The position numbers and the translations under genes were made by a program. Of a stretch of DNA of 64,000 bases, positions 50,941 through 63,125 are shown piece after piece. The notes under the pieces were generated by a model. It was not told the DNA's origin. It searched no databases and saw only the letters and a program-made list of their open reading frames with translations. Each line of letters opens with the position of its first letter. The first letter of the stretch is position 1. This DNA comes from Megaleporinus macrocephalus (taxonomy: Eukaryota > Chordata > Actinopteri > Characiformes > Anostomidae): positions 5,886,364-5,950,363 of the forward strand of contig CM038705.1 of NCBI GenBank assembly GCA_021613375.1. The letters run 5' to 3'.

Positions 50941-52505
50941 CACTGCCCCCACAGTGTGTGTTCTCTAGTGCGTGCCTATGTGGGTGTGTCACTGCCCCCT
51001 AGTATGTGTGTATGTGCGTGTGTCATTGCCCCCTAGTATGGGTGTATGTGCGTATGTGCGTGTGTCACTGCCCCCTAGTGTGTGTGTATGTGGGTGTTTC
51101 ACTTCCCCCTTAGTGTGTGTGTGTATGTGTAGTATGTATGCTCAGTAATGTGTATGTGAGTGTTTTACTGCCCCCTAGTCTCTGTTTACTAGTGTGTTTG
51201 TTTGTGTAGTCTACTGCTCCACAGTGTGTGTGTGGTTGTTTCACTGCCCCCTAGTGTATGTGTTCACTGGTATGTGTGTATGTGGGTGTTTCACTGCCCC
51301 CACAGTGTGTGTTCACTAGTGCGTGCCTATGTGGGTGTGTCACTGCCCCCTAGTATGTGTGTATGTGCGTGTGTCACTGCCCCCTAGTGTGTGTGTATGT
51401 GGATGTTTTACTGTCCCCTAGTATATGTGTATTTGTAGTATGTATGCTCAATAGTGTGTATGTGAGTGTTTTACTGCCCCCTAGTGTCTGTTTACTAGTG
51501 TGTGTGTTTGTGTAGTCTACTGCTCCACAGTGTGTGTGTGTGTGTGGTTGTTTCACTGCCCCCACAGTGTGTGTTCACTAGTGCGTGCCTATGTGGGTGT
51601 GTCACTGCCCCCTAGTATATGTGTATGTGTAGTATGTATGCTCAATAGTGTGTATGTGGGTGTTTCAGTGCCCCCACAGTGTGTGTTCACTAGTGCGTGC
51701 CTATGTGGGTGTGTCACTGCCCCCTAGTATGTGTGTATGTGCGTGTGTCACTGCCCCCTAGTGTGTGTGTGTGTGTGTGTATGTGGGTGTTTCACTTCCC
51801 CCTTAGTGTGTGTGTGTATGTGTAGTATGTATGCTCAGTAGTGTGTATGTGAGTGTTTTACTGCCCCCTAGTGTCTGTTTACTAGTGTGTGTGTTTGTGT
51901 AGTCTACTGCTCCACAGTGTGTGTGTGTGTGTGTGGTTGTTTCACTGCCCCCTAGTGTATGTGTGTATGTGGGTGTTTCACTGCCCCCTAGTATGTGTGT
52001 ATGTGCGTGTGTCACTGCCCCTAGTGTGTGTGTGTGTGTGTGTATGTGGGTGTTTCACTTCCCCCTTAGTGTGTGTGTGTATGTGTAGTATGTATGCTCA
52101 GTAGTGTGTATGTGAGTGTTTTACTGCCCCCTAGTGTCTGTTTACTAGTGTGTGTGTTTGTGTAGTCTACTGCTCCACAGCGTGTGTGTGGTTGTTTCAC
52201 TGCCCCCTAGTGTATGTGTTCACTGGTATGTGTGTATGTGGGTGTTTCACTGCCCCCACAGTGTGTGTTCACTAGTGTGTGCCTATGTGGGTGTGTCACT
52301 GCCCCCTAGTATGTGTGTATGTGCGTGTGTCACTGCCCCCTAGTGTGTGTGTATGTGGGTGTTTCACTTCCCCCTTAGTGTATGTGGATGTTTTATTGCC
52401 CCCTAGTATATGTGTATGTGTAGTATGTATGCTCAATAGTGTGTATGTGAGTGTTTTACTGCCCCCTAGTGTCTGTTTACTAGTGTGTGTGTGGTCTACT
52501 GCTCC

Positions 52506-52540
<35 letters not shown>

Positions 52541-52565
52541 TTGTTTCACTGCCCCCTAGTGTGTG

Positions 52566-53300
52566 TTTATGTGGGTGGTTTATTCCACTGATGGGTTAAA
52601 TGTGGAGATTCCTCTGTGTGCAAACCCAAGTAGCAGGTTGTTCTGAATTCTAAATTTGTGAGTAAACTTGGTGGAGACCACGCTGAGAAGGTGTAGCCTG
52701 TGAGCTGCACTGTGTATAATCTAATGAGAACAGTGTCTTGTAGTGTCTTGTTGTCTCACATGTTAAATAAAAAGATGATTTGGGTTTGTGTTGAATTCCC
52801 AGCTCCATATTTCCCCACTGCTCAAAGTTGAGCCTCTTGTTTCCATGTTCTCTGAAGGTTCTTCACACCCAGCATCTAAAACCACACTGTAGACCCTATG
52901 CAGTCAGCGAACGCTACTCCAGCTGGGCCTTGTAGAAGCTCAGCATGGATCACGGCACAGAGCGCGTCGAGCTGGGTCAGGGAGTTTAACGGTAGATTCC
53001 TGTTAGCTCTGAAAAGATCTGAAATCAGTCCAGCCCGTTGCTGAATGATGGAAAAGCAGCGTAAAAGCCGCTCGGGGCGGTCCCAGCTCTGCAGGAACGC
53101 TGTTTAATGTTCCACAAACCCTCCCGGTCCCGGCGTTCTGTCCTCCGTAAAGCACAGAACCGCCAGCACTTTATGAGCGCTGTGCATCAGGAGCTCCCAG
53201 AACCTCTGGACCTTTAAACGCTGAGAGCTCCCTCAGCAGAGTGCTGTGATGCTCTTTCGAATAAATCAATCGCTCACTTTCTCGTTTTATTGCTACTCAC
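52566..53300. other. mrpl13 intron 6, unique segment
   Basis: 53026-53085 duplicates 49326-49385 (TTGCTGAATGATGG, AAAGCAGCGT, CCGCTCGG). 53095-53290 is complex, CpG-containing sequence. Confidence 0.5.
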
Positions 53301-53407
53301 AGTCTGGATTTCTGCTCCAGAACACGGCGGCCTGTTGAGGAAGACATCACTCTTCCTTCGGGCACGTTTTCAACAAAGTTGAAGTTTGGGTGTGAGGTCA
53401 TCACCAC
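53301..53407 (-). CDS. candidate internal exon of an unidentified gene
   Basis: On the minus strand a textbook acceptor (CTTCTCCTCGTTTCAG) and donor (GTGAGT) enclose 107 nt with only one open frame, complete from the first base. It reads VVMTSHPNFNFVENVPEGR, then MSSSTGRRVLEQKSRL. I do not recognise the protein. It is antisense within mrpl13 intron 6. No partner exon could be found on either side, because long minisatellites flank it. It could be an exon of a gene nested in or overlapping mrpl13, or a chance frame; splice quality favours a real exon. Confidence 0.5.
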
Positions 53408-53649
53408 CTGAAACGAGGAGAAGCAGATGTTTACAACTGTAAATATTTAATCTGCTGCTCAGCCTGTAGCACTGATGAGAGATCAGCACAGAGTTATCTG
53501 AGCTGATGTCAGAGCTGATCTGGCCTGGTGACAGCGCTGTTACGATGGGGTAATGGAGTTGACAAGGTGTTACAGTGTGGACAGGATATCAGTTTGTCCT
53601 GTGTTGTTAAACTGTCATGGTATATTGCAGTGTTGACAGGATGTTGTTT

Positions 53650-56600
53650 GTGTTGCAGTGCTGTTAGTGTGTTGCAGTGTATTGGGGATGTCCCAGTGCT
53701 GTTAGTGTGTTGCAGTGTATTGGGGATGTCCCAGTGCTGTTGGTGTGTTGCGGTGTATTGGGGATGTCCCAGTGCTGTTAGTGTGTTGCAGTGTATTGGG
53801 GATGTCCCAGTGCTGTTAGTGTGTTGCAGTGTATTGGGGATGTCCCAGTGCTGTTGATGTGTTGCGGTGTATTGGGGATGTCCCAGTGCTATTGATGTGT
53901 TGCGGTGTATTGGGGATGTCCCAGTGCTGTTGGTGTGTTGCAGTGTATTGGGGATGTTGCAGTGCTGTTAGTGTGTTGCAGTGTATTGGGGATGTCCCAG
54001 TGCTGTTGGTGTGTTGCAGTGTATTGGGGATGTTGCAGTGCTGTTAGTGTGTTGCAGTGTATTGGGGATGTTGCAGTGCTGTTAGTGTGTTGCAGTGTAT
54101 TGGGGATGTTGCAGTGCTGTTAGTGTGTTGCAGTGTATTGGGGATGTTGCAGTGCTGTTAGTGTGTTGCAGTGTATTGGGGATGTTGCAGTGCTGTTAGT
54201 GTGTTGCAGTGTATTGGGGATGTCCCAGTGCTGTTGGTGTGTTGCAGTGTATTGGGGATGTCCCAGTGCTGTTAGTGTGTTGCAGTGTATTGGGGATGTC
54301 CCAGTGCTGTTGATGTGTTGCAGTGTATTGGGGATGTCCCAGTGCTGTTAGTGTGTTGCAGTGTATTGGGGATGTCCCAGTGCTGTTGATGTGTTGCAGT
54401 GTATTAGGGATGTGGCAGTGCTGTTAGTGTGTTGCAGTGTATTAGGGATGTCCCAGTGCTGTTGGTGTGTTGCAGTGTATTGGGGATGTCCCAGTGCTGT
54501 TAGTGTGTTGCAGTGTATTGGGGATGTCCCAGTGCTGTTGATGTGTTGCAGTGTATTGGGGATGTCCCAGTGCTGTTAGTGTGTTGCAGTGTATTGGGGA
54601 TGTCCCAGTGCTGTTGATGTGTTGCAGTGTATTAGGGATGTGGCAGTGCTGTTAGTGTGTTGCAGTGTATTGGGGATGTCCCAGTGCTGTTAGTGTGTTG
54701 CAGTGTATTGGGGATGTCGCAGTGCTGTTAGTGTGTTGCAGTGTATTGGGGATGTGGCAGTGCTGTTAGTGTGTTGCAGTGTATTGGGGATGTCCCAGTG
54801 CTGTTGGTGTGTTGCAGTGTATTGGGGATGTCCCAGTGCTGTTAGTGTGTTGCAGTGTATTGGGGATGTCCCAGTGCTGTTGATGTGTTGCAGTGTATTG
54901 GGGATGTCCCAGTGCTGTTAGTGTGTTGCGGTGTATTGGGGATGTCCCAGTGCTGTTAGTGTGTTGCAGTGTATTGGGGATGTCCCAGTGCTGTTGATGT
55001 GTTGCAGTGTATTAGGGATGTGGCAGTGCTGTTAGTGTGTTGCAGTGTATTGGGGATGTCCCAGTGCTGTTAGTGTGTTGCAGTGTATTGGGGATGTCCC
55101 AGTGCTGTTAGTGTGTTGCAGTGTATTGGGGATGTCCCAGTGCTGTTGATGTGTTGCAGTGTATTGGGGATGTCCCAGTGCTGTTAGTGTGTTGCAGTGT
55201 ATTGGGGGTGTTGCGGTGTATTGGGGATGTCCCAGTGCTGTTAGTGTGTTGCAGTGTATTGGGGATGTGGCAGTGCTGTTAGTGTGTTGCAGTGTATTGG
55301 GGATGTCCCAGTGCTGTTAGTGTGTTGCAGTGTATTGGGGATGTTGCAGAGCTGTTAGTGTGTTGCAGTGTATTGGGGATGTCCCAGTGCTGTTGGTGTG
55401 TTGCAGTGTATTGGGGATGTGGCAGTGTTGTTAGTGTGTTGCAGTGTATTGGGGATGTCCCAGTGCTGTTAGTGTGTTGCAGTGTATTGGGGATGTCCCA
55501 GTGCTGTTGATGTGTTGCAGTGTATTGGGGATGTCCCAGTGCTGTCGATGTGTTGCTGTGTATTAGGGATGTGGCAGTGCTGTTAGTGTGTTGCAGTGTA
55601 TTGGGGATGTCCCAGTGCTGTTGATGTGTTGCAGTGTATTAGGGATGTGGCGGTGCTGTTAGTGTGTTGCAGTGTATTGGGGATGTCCCAGTGCTGTTGA
55701 TGTGTTGCAGTGTATTGGGGTTGTCCCAGTGCTGTTAGTGTGTTGCAGTGTATTGGGGATGTCCCAGTGTTATTAGTGTGTTGCAGTGTATTGGGGATGT
55801 CCCAGTGCTGTTAGTGTGTTGCAGTGTATTGGGGATGTGGCAGTGCTGTTAGTGTGTTGCAGTGTATTGGGGATGTCCCAGTGTTATTAGTGTGTTGCAG
55901 TGTATTGGGGATGTCCCAGTGTTGTTAGTGTGTTGCAGTGTATTGGGGATGTCCCAGTGCTGTTAGTGTGTTGCAGTGTATTGGGGATGTCCCAGTGCTG
56001 TTAGTGTGTTGCAGTGTATTGGGGATGTCCCAGTGTTATTAGTGTGTTGCAGTGTATTGGGGATGTCCCAGTGTTATTAGTGTGTTGCAGTGTATTGGGG
56101 ATGTCCCAGTGTTATTAGTGTGTTGCGGTGTATTGGGGATGTCCCAGTGCTGTTGGTGTGTTGCAGTGTATTGGGGATGTCCCAGTGCTGTTGATGTGTT
56201 GCAGTGTATTAGGGATGTGGCAGTGTTGTTAGTGTGTTGCAGTGTATTGGGGATGTCCTAGTGCTGTTGATGTGTTGCAGTGTATTAGGGATGTGGCGGT
56301 GCTGTTAGTGTGTTGCAGTGTATTGGGGATGTCCCAGTGCTGTTGATGTGTTGCAGTGTATTGGGGATGTCCCAGTGCTGTTGATGTGTTGCAGTGTATT
56401 AGGGATGTGGCGGTGCTGTTAGTGTGTTGCAGTGTATTGGGGATGTGGCAGTGTTGTTAGTGTGTTGCAGTGTATTGGGGATGTCCCAGTGCTGTTGATG
56501 TGTTGCAGTGTATTGGGGATGTCCCAGTGCTGTTGATGTGTTGCAGTGTATTGGGGATGTCCCAGTGCTGTTAGTGTGTTGCAGTGTATTGGGGATGTCC

Positions 56601-58745
56601 CAGTGCTGTTAGTGTGTTGCAGTGTATTGGGGATGTCCCAGTGCTGTTGGTGTGTTGCAGTGTATTGGGGATGTCCCAGTGCTGTTGATGTGTTGCAGTG
56701 TATTAGGGATGTGGCAGTGCTGTTAGTGTGTTGCAGTGTATTGGGGATGTCCCAGTGCTGTTGATGTGTTGCAGTGTATTAGGGATGTGGCGGTGCTGTT
56801 AGTGTGTTGCAGTGTATTGGGGATGTCCCAGTGCTGTTGATGTGTTGCAGTGTATTGGGGATGTCCCAGTGCTGTTGATGTGTTGCAGTGTATTGGGGAT
56901 GTCCCAGTGCTGTTGATGTGTTGCAGTGTATTAGGGATGTGGCGGTGCTGTTGATGTGTTGCAGTGTATTGGGGATGTCCCAGTGCTGTTAGTGTGTTGC
57001 AGTGTATTGGGGATGTCCCAGTGCTGTTGATGTGTTGCAGTGTATTGGGGATGTCCCAGTGCTGTTAGTGTGTTGCAGTGTATTGGGGATGTCCCAGTGC
57101 TGTTGATGTGTTGCAGTGTATTGGGGATGTCCCAGTGCTGTTTTTGTGTTGCAGTGTATTGGGGATGTCCCAGTGTTATTAGTGTGTTGCAGTGTATTGG
57201 GGATGTCCCAGTGCTGTTAGTGTGTTGCAGTGTATTGGGGATGTCCCAGTGCTGTTAGTGTGTTGCAGTGTATTGGGGATGTGGCGGTGCTGTTAGTGTG
57301 TTGCAGTGCTGTTGGTGTGTTGCAGTGTATTGGGGATGTCCCAGTGCTGTTGGTGTGTTGCAGTGTATTGGGGATGTCCCAGTGCTGTTGGTGTGTTGCA
57401 GTGTATTGGGGATGTCCCAGTGCTGTTAGTGTGTTGCAGTGCTGTTGGTGTGTTGCAGTGTATTGGGATTGTCCCAGTGCTGTCAGTGTGTTGCAGTGCT
57501 GTTGGTGTGTTGCAGTGTATTGGGGATGTCCCAGTGCTGTTGGTGTGTTGCAGTGTATTGGGGATGTCCCAGTGCTGTTGGTGTGTTGCAGTGTATTGGG
57601 GATGTCCCAGTGCTGTTGGTGTGTTGCAGTGTATTAGGGATGTCCCAGTGCTTTTGGTGTGTTGCAGTGTATTGGGGATGTCCCAGTGCTGTTGGTGTGT
57701 TGCAGTGTATTGGGGATGTCCCAGTGCTGTTGGTGTGTTGCAGTGTATTAGGGATGTCCCAGTGCTGTTGGTGTGTTGCAGTGTATTGGGGATGTCCCAG
57801 TGCTGTTGATGTGTTGCAGTGTATTGGGGATGTCCCGGTGCTGTTGATGTGTTGCAGTGTATTGGGGATGTCCCAGTGCTGTTAGTGTGTTGCAGTGCTG
57901 TTGGTGTGTTGCAGTGTATTAGGGATGTGGCAGTGCTGTTAGTGTGTTGCGGTGTATTGGGGATGTCCCAGTGCTGTTAGTGTGTTGCAGTGTATTGGGG
58001 ATGTCCCAGTGCTGTTGGTGTGTTGCAGTGTATTGGGGATGTCCCAGTGCTGTTAGTGTGTTGCAGTGCTGTTGGTGTGTTGCAGTGTATTGGGGATGTC
58101 CCAGTGCTGTTGGTGTGTTGCAGTGTATTGGGGATGTCCCAGTGCTGTTGGTGTGTTGCAGTGTATTGGGGATGTCCCAGTGCTGTTGGTGTGTTGCAGT
58201 GTATTGGGGATGTCCCAGTGCTGTTGGTGTGTTGCAGTGTATTGGGGATGTCCCAGTGTTGTTAGTGTGTTGCAGTGTATTTGGGATGTCCCAGTGCTGT
58301 TGGTGTGTTGCAGTGTATTGGGGATGTCCCAGTGCTGTTGGTGTGTTGCAGTGTATTGGGGATGTCCCAGTGCTGTTAGTGTGTTGCAGTGCTGTTGGTG
58401 TGTTGCAGTGTATTGGGGATGTCCCAGTGCTGTTAGTGTGTTGCAGTGTATTGGGGATGTCCCAGTGCTGTTAGTGTGTTGCAGTGCTGTTGGTGTGTTG
58501 CAGTGTATTGGGGATGTCCCAGTGCTGTTAGTGTGTTGCAGTGCTGTTGGTGTGTTGCAGTGTATTGGGGATGTCCCAGTGCTGTTGGTGTGTTGCAGTG
58601 TATTGGGGATGTCCCAGTGCTGTTGGTGTGTTGCAGTGTATTGGGGATGTCCCAGTGCTGTTGGTGTGTTGCAGTGTATTGGGGATGTCCCAGTGCTGTT
58701 GGTGTGTTGCAGTGTATTGGGGATGTCCCAGTGCTGTTAGTGTGC
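53650..58745. repeat. 38-bp minisatellite, about 130 units
   Basis: The unit is CAGTGCTGTTAGTGTGTTG plus CAGTGTATTGGGGATGTCC, i.e. two related 19-mers. Variants include GATGTGTTG, TTAGGGATGTGGC and TTGGTGTG. From about 57290 an A-A-B pattern (57 bp) appears. The many Cys/Val/Leu ORFs are artefacts. Confidence 0.97.
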
Positions 58746-59705
58746 TGCAGAGCTGGTCAGGATGGTGCAGTGTTGGGATGTGGTGGTTTTGGGGTTTTTC
58801 AGGGTGACGCTGTTCTAGGTTTTGTTTAGATGTTTTGGAGTTGTGGTGTCACACTGAATAAATGATGTGGGCGAATTGTTCCTCTGAAGTGAACTTGTGT
58901 CTGTTGTGCTCAGGCCTCCACACAACAACACAGCCTCTCAGACACAGACAGCAAAACCCATCTTCCTTGTTTATGTAAAGAATCTCACTCAGAAACAGAA
59001 CACAGTGCAATGACCCGTCTGTCTATGACCACCCTGAGCAGGACCAGCCGGTCCTCCTGGCGCAGTAAAGGCGCCTCCTCGTTAGGAGGGACGGTGTGAG
59101 TCGGATGTTGTTCTCTCGGCTGTGTTATTGCTCTGTTAAATTGGAGGGCAGGTGATGTGAAATAGCTGCGGCAGATAGACTTTGATTTTCCGAGCAGAAG
59201 AAACAGAAGCTTTCATTTTCACAGAAGCGCTCCTCTCTTTTATTAGTACTCTGAATTCATAATGCAGAACGGTGGAACAGTGTATTACAAGGCGCTGTGA
59301 TCCAGCCATGACAATCCAATTATTTTCCCATTCCTCATTCTTCTCAGCTCTCAGAGAGACACCAACCTGGTTCTGAACTGGCGGAGAGCCGTGGGCCCCT
59401 CATTATCCTCAGCTATTCCTCCAGAACGCTCCGGATCTGTTGTTGGCATCATAACCATGATTCTAGTTGTCTGGAGTTCTTTGTGCATCCCTACAGTCAC
59501 GACAACTTAAAGAAGCATATAAGCAACGAAGGGCATCCCTGAAACCTTAGTAGGAGAATTATGTAAACACAGCTGGTTACAATGTTATCATTTCTTATTT
59601 TTTTAAATAAGAACTTATTTTTTTGTTTCCCTCAAATCTTTTTATTATAATAAATTTATAAAAAATAAGCTCGTGGTAATACGGGATAACCTTAATATTA
59701 CAAAC
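58746..59705. other. mrpl13 intron 6, unique segment
   Basis: No repeat. A GC-richer patch at 58995-59100 is open in more than one frame on both strands and ends in a donor-like GGTGTGAGTC, but I cannot call an exon there. Confidence 0.4.
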
Positions 59706-60205
59706 TATTCGTTGACTTCAGGGTCATGTGTTCAGGGTACTGTGTTCGGGGATTCGTGTTCAGGTAGTTGACTTCTTGGTCTTGTGTTCGGGCTATCGAG
59801 TTGGCGTGTCATGTTCAGGGTCTAGTTTGGGAAGACTTGTTCAACATCAAGTTTGGTGCAGCTAGTCGAGTTTAGGGAGTTGAACTGGGGGATTTGTGTT
59901 CAGGGAGATGTGTTTTGGGATAGTTGAGTTTCGTGGAGTTGTGTTTGGAGATTTGTTTCGTGGAGTCGTGTACAGAGAGTCGAGTTTTGGGGAGATGTGT
60001 TGAAGATTTGAGTTTCTGGGAGACATGTTCAGAGAGTCGTGTTCGGTGAGGTACGGGGAGACGTGTTTCGGAGAGTCATGGTTAGGGGTGTGTTTAAAAA
60101 ATAGATTTTTTGATTCAAATCGATCTTTATTTGAATAATCCGATATCGATTCGTATAAACCCGAGATCGACCTTTAAAGTTAGCATTCCAGACCCCCCCA
60201 GTGAG
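59706..60205. repeat. degenerate GTGTTCGGGGA-type repeat
   Basis: Words such as GTGTTCAGGG, GAGTTTTGGGGAG and GAGTCGTG recur irregularly. This looks like the decayed edge of the array that follows. Confidence 0.65.
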
Positions 60206-62262
60206 TTGAGTTTGGTGAGTCAATTTCGGAGAGTTGGCTTCAGTGAGTTGGTTTCGGTGAATTGAGTTTCGGGGAGTTGGGGTTCGATGAGTCGAGTTTC
60301 GGAGAGTCGGGTTTGGTGAGTCGAGTTTCGGAGAGTTGGGTTCGGTGAGTCGAGTTTCGGAGAGTTGGGTTCGGTGAGTCGAGTTTCGGAGAGTTGGGTT
60401 CGGTGAGTCGAGTTTCGGAGAGTTGGGTTCGGTGAGTCGAGTTTCGGAGAGTTGGGTTCGGTGAGTCGAGTTTCGGAGAGTTGGGTTCGGTGAGTCGAGT
60501 TTCGGGGAGTTGGGTTCGGTGAGTCGAGTTTCGGGGAGTTGGGGTTCGGTGAGTCGAGTTTCGGGGAGTTGGGTTCGGTGAGTCGAGTTTCGGAGAGTCG
60601 GGTTTGGTGAGTCGAGTTTCGGGGAGTTGGGGTTCGGTGAGTCGGGTTTCGGAGAGTCGGGTTTGGTGAGTCGAGTTTCGGAGAGTTGGGTTCGGTGAGT
60701 CGAGTTTCGGAGAGTTGGGTTTGGTGAGTCGAGTTTCGGGGAGTTGGGTTTGGTGAATCGAGTTTCGGGGAGTTGGGTTTGGTGAGTCGAGTTTCGGGGA
60801 GTTGGGTTTGGTGAGTCGAGTTTCGGAGAGTTGGGTTCGGTGAGTCGAGTTTCGGAGAGTTGGGTTCGGTGAGTCGAGTTTCGGAGAGTTGGGTTTGGTG
60901 AGTCGAGTTTCGGAGAGTTGGGTTCGGTGAGTCGAGTTTCGGAGAGTTGGGTTTGGTGAGTCGGGTTTGGTGAGTCGAGTTTCGGGGAGTTGGGTTTGGT
61001 GAGTCGAGTTTCGGGGAGTTGGGTTTGGTGAGTCGAGTTTCGGAGAGTTGGGTTCGGTGAGTCGAGTTTCGGAGAGTTGGGTTTGGTGAGTCGAGTTTCG
61101 GAGAGTTGGGTTCGGTGAGTCGAGTTTCGGGGAGTTGGGTTTGGTGAGTCGAGTTTCGGGGAGTTGGGGTTCGGTGAGTTGGGTTCGGTGAGTCGAGTTT
61201 CGGAGAGTTGGGTTTGGTGAGTCGAGTTTCGGGGAGTTGGGTTTGGTGAGTCGAGTTTCGGAGAGTTGGGTTCGGTGAGTCGAGTTTCGGAGAGTTGGGT
61301 TTGGTGAGTCGAGTTTCGGAGAGTTGGGTTCGATGAGTCGAGTTTCGGAGAGTTGGGGTTCGGTGAGTCGAGTTTCGGAGAGTTGGGTTCGATGAGTCGA
61401 GTTTCGGGGAGTTGGGGTTCGGTGAGTCGAGTTTCGGAGAGTCGGGTTTGGTGAGTCGAGTTTCGGAGAGTTGGGTTCGATGAGTCGAGTTTCGGAGAGT
61501 TGGGGTTCGGTGAGTCGAGTTTCGGAGAGTTGGGTTCGATGAGTCGAGTTTTGGGGAGTTGGGGTTTGGTGAGTCGGGTTTGGTGAGTCGGGTTTCGGAG
61601 AGTCGGGTTTGGTGAGTCGAGTTTCGGAGAGTTGGGTTCGATGAGTCGAGTTTCGGAGAGTTGGGTTCGATGAGTCGAGTTTCGGTGAGTCGGGTTTGGT
61701 GAGTCGAGTTTCGGAGAGTTGGGTTCGATGAGTCGAGTTTCGGAGAGTTGGGTTCGATGAGTCGAGTTTCGGAGAGTTGGGTTCGATGAGTCGAGTTTCG
61801 GAAAGTCGGGTTTGGTGAGTCGAGTTTCGGAGAGTTGGGTTCGATGAGTCGAGTTTCGGAGAGTTGGGTTCGGTGAGTCGAGTTTCGGAGAGTTGGGGTT
61901 CGGTGAGTCGAGTTTCGGAGAGTTGGGTTCGATGAGTCGAGTTTCGGAGAGTTGGGTTTGGTGAGTCGAGTTTCGGAGAGTTGGGTTCGATGAGTCGAGT
62001 TTCGGGGAGTTGGGGTTCGGTGAGTCGGGTTTCGGAGAGTTGGGTTTGGTGAGTCGAGTTTCGGGGAGTTGGGTTCGGTGAGTCAAGTTTCGGAGAGTTG
62101 GGTTTGGTGAGTCGAGTTTCGGAGAGTTGGGTTTGGTGAGTCGGGTTTGGTGAGTCGAGTTTCGGTGAGTCGGGTTTGGTGAGTCGAGTTTCGGGGAGTT
62201 GGGGTTCGATGAGTCGAGTTTCGGAGAGTCGAGTTTGGTGAGTCGAGTTTCGGGGAGTTGGG
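60206..62262. repeat. 29-bp CpG-rich minisatellite, about 70 units
   Basis: The unit is TCGGTGAGTCGAGTTTCGGA plus GAGTTGGGT, with TTTGGTGAG, CGATGAG and GGGGAG variants. Two to four CpG per unit. The minus strand is free of stops for over 2 kb (Pro/Ser/Thr/Asn-rich frame, about 60029-62278), a product of the unit and not a gene. Confidence 0.96.
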
Positions 62263-63120
62263 TTTCTGTCTGCCTCAATGTGACTACAAAGAGTATCTGG
62301 ATATGCGAGCGGTGTCTGGGAGTCCGGGGGGCTACAGATTGCTACAGCTGCCCGTCTGGCTCTCCTCTCTTGGCATGTGTTTCGTCTTCGTATTGCATCA
62401 AATATTGTTCAGTATTATTGCATGCGATAAACGTGAGGAAATGTCCCGATAATAAATTCTCAGTATCGTTCAGACCTGGACAGGACTGTACTGTGAGAGT
62501 TCTCTGAATGAACCCTCAAAGTGAGTGCACTGTTGCTAATATATCGTTGCTCCAGCCTGTAGAGGGTTGATGCTGGTTGTACAAGTCTTGTTCAGAATAA
62601 TCAAAATGATATCTTTATGATGAAACAGCAAGACATCTGAATAATCTTATTAAAATCCTATCTCCTCTCCCGTCATCCGCCGTCCGGCCTCCCTTAACAA
62701 TTAATAGTAAATAAAAAGCAACAGAGAGAAGGAAAGTGGAGAATTGTTTTAATGAGTGTTGCGTTTCATCAGGGTCTTATTTTTAATTTAGAGTCAAATC
62801 AGAACATATTAGATAAAAGATGCATGAGGGAAGAAGATGCTCCTCGATTTCGTTTTCCACCAATTCTGGGAGATGAGGTTTTGTTGGCTCCTAAAAAATG
62901 TAATAGCAGGAAGTTTGCAGGCCTGATGAGCTTCAGCTTGCATTTATGAAAACCTGCTGCAGATATTATTGTTGACCCACATACTTACATATTAGAAATC
63001 TGTCAGCGGACCTGAATGTGTGGAAGTCTGCACGAGTCCTGCAGCTGTTGAAGGTGGCGACCCATCCAAATGAGACAATCAGGGCCCAATTTCTGAGCTG
63101 TCAGTACTGGACTAGATTCT
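62263..63120. other. unique sequence after the minisatellite
   Basis: No recognised element; the last mrpl13 exon was looked for here and not found. Confidence 0.4.
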
Positions 63121-63125
63121 GACAC

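Larger units (their letters stand above)
49396..52565. repeat. GT-rich minisatellite with TTCACTGCCCCCTAGTGTGT units
   Basis: Irregular units, each a (GT)n stretch followed by CACTGCCCCCTAGTG or CACTGCCCCCACAGTG. A higher-order unit of several hundred bases (with TCTACTGCTCCACAG and AGTATGTATGCTCA) repeats about five times. It is split by the hAT element at 49654-50863. The minus strand carries CACTAGGGGGCAG in most units. Confidence 0.93.

Noticed and set aside
53528..58829. Many Cys/Val/Leu ORFs of 70-224 codons
   Set aside because: Readings of the 38-bp minisatellite in all three frames; no cysteine-rich gene.
58995..59098. Possible exon on the plus strand (MTRLSMTTLSRTSRSSWRSK)
   Set aside because: Good donor-like end (GGTGTGAGT) but no convincing acceptor, open frames on the other strand as well, and no family recognised.
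60029..62278. 749-codon minus-strand ORF rich in Pro/Ser/Thr/Asn
   Set aside because: Consists only of the 29-bp unit read in three phases (29 is not a multiple of 3); no signal peptide, no non-repeat domain. Kept only as a finding.
62278..62330. GACTACAAAGAG as the last mrpl13 exon (expected to encode about PEDYRL then stop)
   Set aside because: No AG acceptor in the right phase, residues do not match and no stop follows at the right place.
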